Shown here one piece after another: positions 62,401-64,000 of a DNA stretch of 64,000 nt. Below the pieces are notes generated by a model. The model did not search any database and was not told the origin of the DNA. It worked only from the letters and a program-made list of their open reading frames with translations. Origin of the DNA: Paenibacillus sp. RC334. Lineage in GTDB: Bacteria > Bacillota > Bacilli > Paenibacillales > Paenibacillaceae. The translations under genes were made by a program, and so were the position numbers. The DNA lies in the NCBI RefSeq assembly GCF_030034735.1, contig NZ_CP125370.1, forward strand, positions 4,883,001 through 4,947,000, given 5' to 3'. The first letter of the stretch is position 1; every line of letters begins with the position of its first letter.

Positions 62401-64000
62401 CTTTCATTCCAATTTTGTAGCCGGCCTGAATCAATCGGGACGATACCTGAATGGCCTTAATGGAATCGCCACCCAAATCAAAAAAGTTATCCCCTGTTCC
62501 TATCTGCGGCACACCGAGCACCTTTTGCCAGACAGTGACCAGCACCTGCTCCACTTCGTTTCCAGGCGCGGTATACTCCACTCCGGTTTGAATACTCGCC
62601 GTTGGCACAGGCAGCTCTTTACGGTCCACTTTCCCATTAGGCGTTAGCGGTAGCCGTTCCAGCGGAATCATATAGGCTGGTATCATATACGCTGGCAGCT
62701 CTTCCAGCAGAGCTTCCCGTATCCGCGTCCCCGTCATCTCGCGCTCAGCTACATAGTACGCCGCCAATTGCTTCGCGCCATCCTCCGCTTCATGGACAAC
62801 CACAGCCGCTTGCTGGACGAAGGGCAGGCTCTGCAGCTTCGCTTCAATCTCTCCCGGCTCAATCCGGTATCCACGGATCTTCACCTGCTGGTCCATCCGT
62901 CCCAGATAGCTGATCGTTCCGTCTGGACGCCAGCGTCCCCGGTCCCCCGTCCGGTATAACCGTTCACCCGCTGCCCATGGATGCGCTACAAACCGCTCAC
63001 GGGTTAATTCCTCCTGATTCAAATAACCACGGGCCAGACCGGCTCCCCCGACCCAGATTTCTCCCGCCATCCCTATCGGCAGGAGCCGCCCCTCTTGATC
63101 CATGATGTAGGCGGTCGAGTTGGCTATCGGTCGCCCAATCGGAATATTGTTGGTATAGTCCTGGTCAATCTCAAAGCTGCAGGAAAAGGTCGTGTTTTCC
63201 GTCGGACCATAGCCATTCACCAGCGTGACATTCGGGCATGCGCGGCGTACCGCCGATACGACCGATGGCACGAGCGCATCCCCTCCCACAATGAGATAAC
63301 GCAGCGGCTCAAACTGTGCTGGCTCTTGCTGCACCAACTGATGGAACAGTGGCGCGGTCAGCCACATGACCGTAATTTGGTGCTCCCGGATAGCTTCCCC
63401 CAGCAGCTCTGCACTCAGCAGAACCATCTCGGGTACAATGACCAGCCGCAGCCCGTTCAGCAAGGCCCCCCAAATTTCAAACGTACAGGCGTCAAAAACC
63501 AGCGCCCCTGTTAGCAAAATACGGTCAGCAGGTGTCCATGCTACAACATTTGTTCCTTTGACCAAACGTACGACACTTCGCTGCTCCACCATGACCCCTT
63601 TGGGTTGTCCGGTCGAACCGGAGGTATACATCACATAAGCCAGATGATGGGCTCCTGATACGCTTGGCAAGTCAGAGTCATCCGCAGCATATGCATTTTC
63701 GTCCCCCAGGTCCAGCATTCGGCCCTCATATCCGGCCTGTTTGACCCGTTCCATGGCCTGATGAACGGCATCTCCAGTTCCGGCAGATGCCGTCAGCAGC
63801 ACGTTGACCTGACCATCGGCCAGCATAAAGCGAATACGCTCCGAAGGGTAAGTCGGATTGATCGGCAAATAGGCGCCTCCAGCCTTCAAAATGGCTAACA
63901 TTCCCACGATCATGTCTGCAGAGCGATCCGCCAAAATCCCGATCCGCTGATCCGGCTGCACACCGCAGGCCCGCAGCGTATGCGCCAGCTGGTTCGAGCG
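56414..64000 (-). CDS. NRPS subunit 1 (5' truncated): A(Val)-PCP-E, C-A(Asn)-PCP, C
   Basis: The frame is open to the right edge, inside an adenylation domain (RSNQLAHTLRACGV near the A-domain start), so the N-terminus lies outside. Order from the edge: A1 (to about 62600), PCP LGGDSIKAI (62455-62487), E (62305-61000, HHLVVDGVSW, EGHGRE), D-L type C (60910-59600, HHILMDGWC), A2 (59540-58060), PCP (57892-57918), L-L type C (57740-56480, HHLVSDGVSM). By-eye codes: A1 DAFWIGGTFK, the Val code; A2 DLTKIGEVGK, the Asn code. It adds D-Val then L-Asn. The second PCP reads DKGGHSLKAT, with Lys before GGHS where Leu or Ile is usual. The end is SIELSF, the shared tail. Whether this is the first subunit, and whether a loading or acylating domain exists, cannot be seen. 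Confidence 0.92.
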   Translation of the reverse strand, partial: RSNQLAHTLRACGVQPDQRIGILADRSADMIVGMLAILKAGGAYLPINPTYPSERIRFMLADGQVNVLLTASAGTGDAVHQAMERVKQAGYEGRMLDLGDENAYAADDSDLPSVSGAHHLAYVMYTSGSTGQPKGVMVEQRSVVRLVKGTNVVAWTPADRILLTGALVFDACTFEIWGALLNGLRLVIVPEMVLLSAELLGEAIREHQITVMWLTAPLFHQLVQQEPAQFEPLRYLIVGGDALVPSVVSAVRRACPNVTLVNGYGPTENTTFSCSFEIDQDYTNNIPIGRPIANSTAYIMDQEGRLLPIGMAGEIWVGGAGLARGYLNQEELTRERFVAHPWAAGERLYRTGDRGRWRPDGTISYLGRMDQQVKIRGYRIEPGEIEAKLQSLPFVQQAAVVVHEAEDGAKQLAAYYVAEREMTGTRIREALLEELPAYMIPAYMIPLERLPLTPNGKVDRKELPVPTASIQTGVEYTAPGNEVEQVLVTVWQKVLGVPQIGTGDNFFDLGGDSIKAIQVSSRLIQAGYKIGMKDLFKYPSIAALSPYTERVTRIPEQGEISGKVELTPIQRWLFTQETGNEAHFNQSFFLHRPSGFKEEALRQVMDSIITHHDALRTVYRRTDSGYEAWNRGISEGELYDLEVMDFAASNPTEVMAEIEEAANRIQRSIDLEKGPLVKLGLFRCPDGDHLLIVIHHLVVDGVSWRILLEDLANAFGQAESGKDIKLPSKTDAYQVWANQLVQYANSTSIEQELQYWRRVKDFETAPLPRDYDETGQGTIGDSELLTLRFTKMETEQLLKQTNRAYRTEINDLLLTALGTAIHGWTGSENIFVNLEGHGREHMLPDCDISRTVGWFTSQYPVLLHIPTDADTGLRIKTVKEALREIPQKGVGFSLLRHLSHHGEEMGKLVEPEICFNYLGQFDQDLSNSGMSISHYSGGSDVSQGGRRPYVLEFHGMITDGCLNLAISYNRKQYRQKTVEHLAEKLQCSLREIINHCMSKKQMELTPSDILCKGISIPEMEQIILHMGQDRAIENIYPLTPVQKGMLFHSLLDPQSAAYFEQTTFDMEGVLNEAAFAQALDQLTHRHAILRTGFYTGWKDTPLQVVYQDSRIDFRTEDVRGIRESEREQWLTAYADQDKAKGFNLQQDVLMRLSVLRTGQRSYRLVWSFHHILMDGWCVPLVAQELFELYEAIRNERQPRLQDAPLYSDYIEWLESRPVEEAASYWSNYLAGYEEQTILPGKLVQAAEFEGYESGRVIRRFGHSLTYSLKQAANSNRVTVHTFMQAVWGILLQKYNNHMDVVFGTVVSGRPPVITGIESMVGLFINTIPVRVHCDADDSFADLALRMQQQALAAHEFDTYSLMEIQARTPQKHQLLSHIMVFENYPLEQQLTSMDEDDGQSLLISNAHVTEQTHYDFNVIVLPGEDITVHFEFNTNAYDTSIIEQVAGRFLQMLEQAAAKPDMGVHELDWLTKEEKRDILEVFNDTEADYPREQTVEQLFEQQVGRTPEQTAVICEDRRLTYRELNAQANRLAHSLRAAGVQADHRVAICAEHSAEVVIAILAVLKAGGAYVPMDPASPDERIAYMLQDSGARIALVGDGVQLPADYNGRVLPLGANGAPGGTATPVEELDAPRDRMQHLAYMIYTSGSTGQPKGVLIEHQGLTNYIWWSSRTYVQGMKTTFPLYSSLAFDLTVTSIFTPLITGNTVIVYPGDDKAALLPRIFRDPRIDLIKLTPAHLHLVHELGLVQDSTIRRMIVGGENLSAKLAAGIWEQSGGTVRLFNEYGPTETVVGCMSYLYDPARPMGEYVPIGRPAANTSIYVLDPYGQPVPAGVAGEMYIGGDGVARGYLNRAEQTAEKFVANPFVPGQRMYRAGDVARRRIDGELEYIGRTDDQVKIRGYRIELGEVEGAIRALTAVREVVVIARSAESGWQELCAYVVTDGNMTGRELRAALSASLPEYMIPTYFVPLEALPLTSNGKMDRKALPAPQAYLESGAAYAPPRNAVEEHLVSIWAEILDVERIGITDSFFDKGGHSLKATTLVSRIQKQMDASISLKDIFRFPTIERLSELITGLDSHTYYSISVAAEQAYYPVSSAQRRLFLAGQAEGAQLTYNMPGVLIVTGSLDVHRLEQAFQQLIGRHESLRTGFELAAGEPAQFIYPNAPFEVELLHATEDQIDSCICEFVRVFDLQRPPLLRVGIIQTDAERHILLFDMHHLVSDGVSMNILVQEFIRLYGGETLPPLRIQYKDYAVWQQAQIADGAYKRHEDYWLEMFKGDLPQLELPTDYERPTVRSYEGDVHHFVIEKSLAQELQQLAVSTDATLFMVFMAAYTVLLAKYSGQDDMIIGTSVAGRTHADMEPLIGMFVNTLAVRHQPFAGKTFSSYVQDVKQTMLNAYEHQDYPFEEILKHLQLQRDPGRNPLFDTMLVYQNMGEIAVEMDSLVFSSYEQSRKSAKFDLTLYVQPEGEQLRCEFEFSRYLFETETIHVLATDLLSVLSEVVQQPEIPIQDIKLIEKRVPDESVIRSIELSF
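57963..59543 (-). repeat. Near-identical A-domain copy, second location (subunit 1, Asn)
   Basis: Partner of 53941-55521. It covers the complete Asn-activating domain. The flanking PCP and C domains belong to a different module type (PCP feeding a C domain, GGHSL) than in subunit 2 (PCP feeding an E domain, GGDSI), showing that only the A domain was exchanged. Confidence 0.92.

Noticed and set aside
29636..64000. Identification of the cluster as polymyxin, fusaricidin or tridecaptin
   Set aside because: Residue codes, module order, the absence of Dab-type codes in most modules and the PBP-type terminal domain do not fit those pathways.

Overview
The window looks like a chromosome segment of a Paenibacillus species of the P. 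polymyxa type. This is inferred from moderate GC content, strong GGAGG ribosome binding sites with frequent TTG/GTG starts, a secreted pectin-degrading fusion enzyme, Bce-type peptide-resistance genes and large Firmicutes-style NRPS genes. No rRNA, tRNA or CRISPR array was seen.

Left half (1-23.9 kb), ordinary chromosome plus IS scars: the 3' end of an MFS transporter; a family-1 glycosyltransferase; a pectate lyase-pectinesterase fusion with a divergent AraC regulator; a MarR-threonine aldolase pair; a long minus-strand operon (18.5 to 8.4 kb) with a GntR regulator, M20 amidohydrolase, a five-gene peptide ABC importer whose binding protein carries a frameshift, an S9 peptidase and a small unknown gene; an unknown 175-residue protein; an alkaline phosphatase behind a probable Pho box; a divergent NmrA-like oxidoreductase/HxlR pair; and decayed IS3- and IS630-type transposase fragments that lie between this part and the biosynthetic locus.

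Right half (23.9-64 kb), a biosynthetic locus read entirely on the minus strand. Four giant NRPS genes (the first cut by the window edge) carry eight modules. The three complete subunits start with a C-lobe-only condensation fragment, followed by A-PCP-E-C-A-PCP. The first three subunits end in an extra complete C domain and a short shared tail (I-E-L/I-S/N-F/I). The last ends with a second E domain fused to a penicillin-binding-protein/beta-lactamase-type domain in place of the usual alpha/beta-hydrolase thioesterase. By-eye specificity codes and E-domain placement give ...D-Val, L-Asn, D-Asn, L-X1, D-Thr, L-Ser, D-X2, D-Ile, i.e. an almost strictly alternating D/L peptide ending in a D residue, as expected for head-to-tail cyclisation by a PBP-type cyclase. 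More residues may precede Val outside the window.

A terminator closes the NRPS genes. It is followed by a BceRS-like two-component system, a BceAB-like ABC transporter whose permease lacks the usual large extracellular domain, and an exported serine hydrolase with C-terminal membrane helices: a plausible self-protection module. The two Asn adenylation domains are near-identical over about 1.58 kb, indicating recent A-domain copying or gene conversion. I do not recognise the product as a known Paenibacillus peptide.
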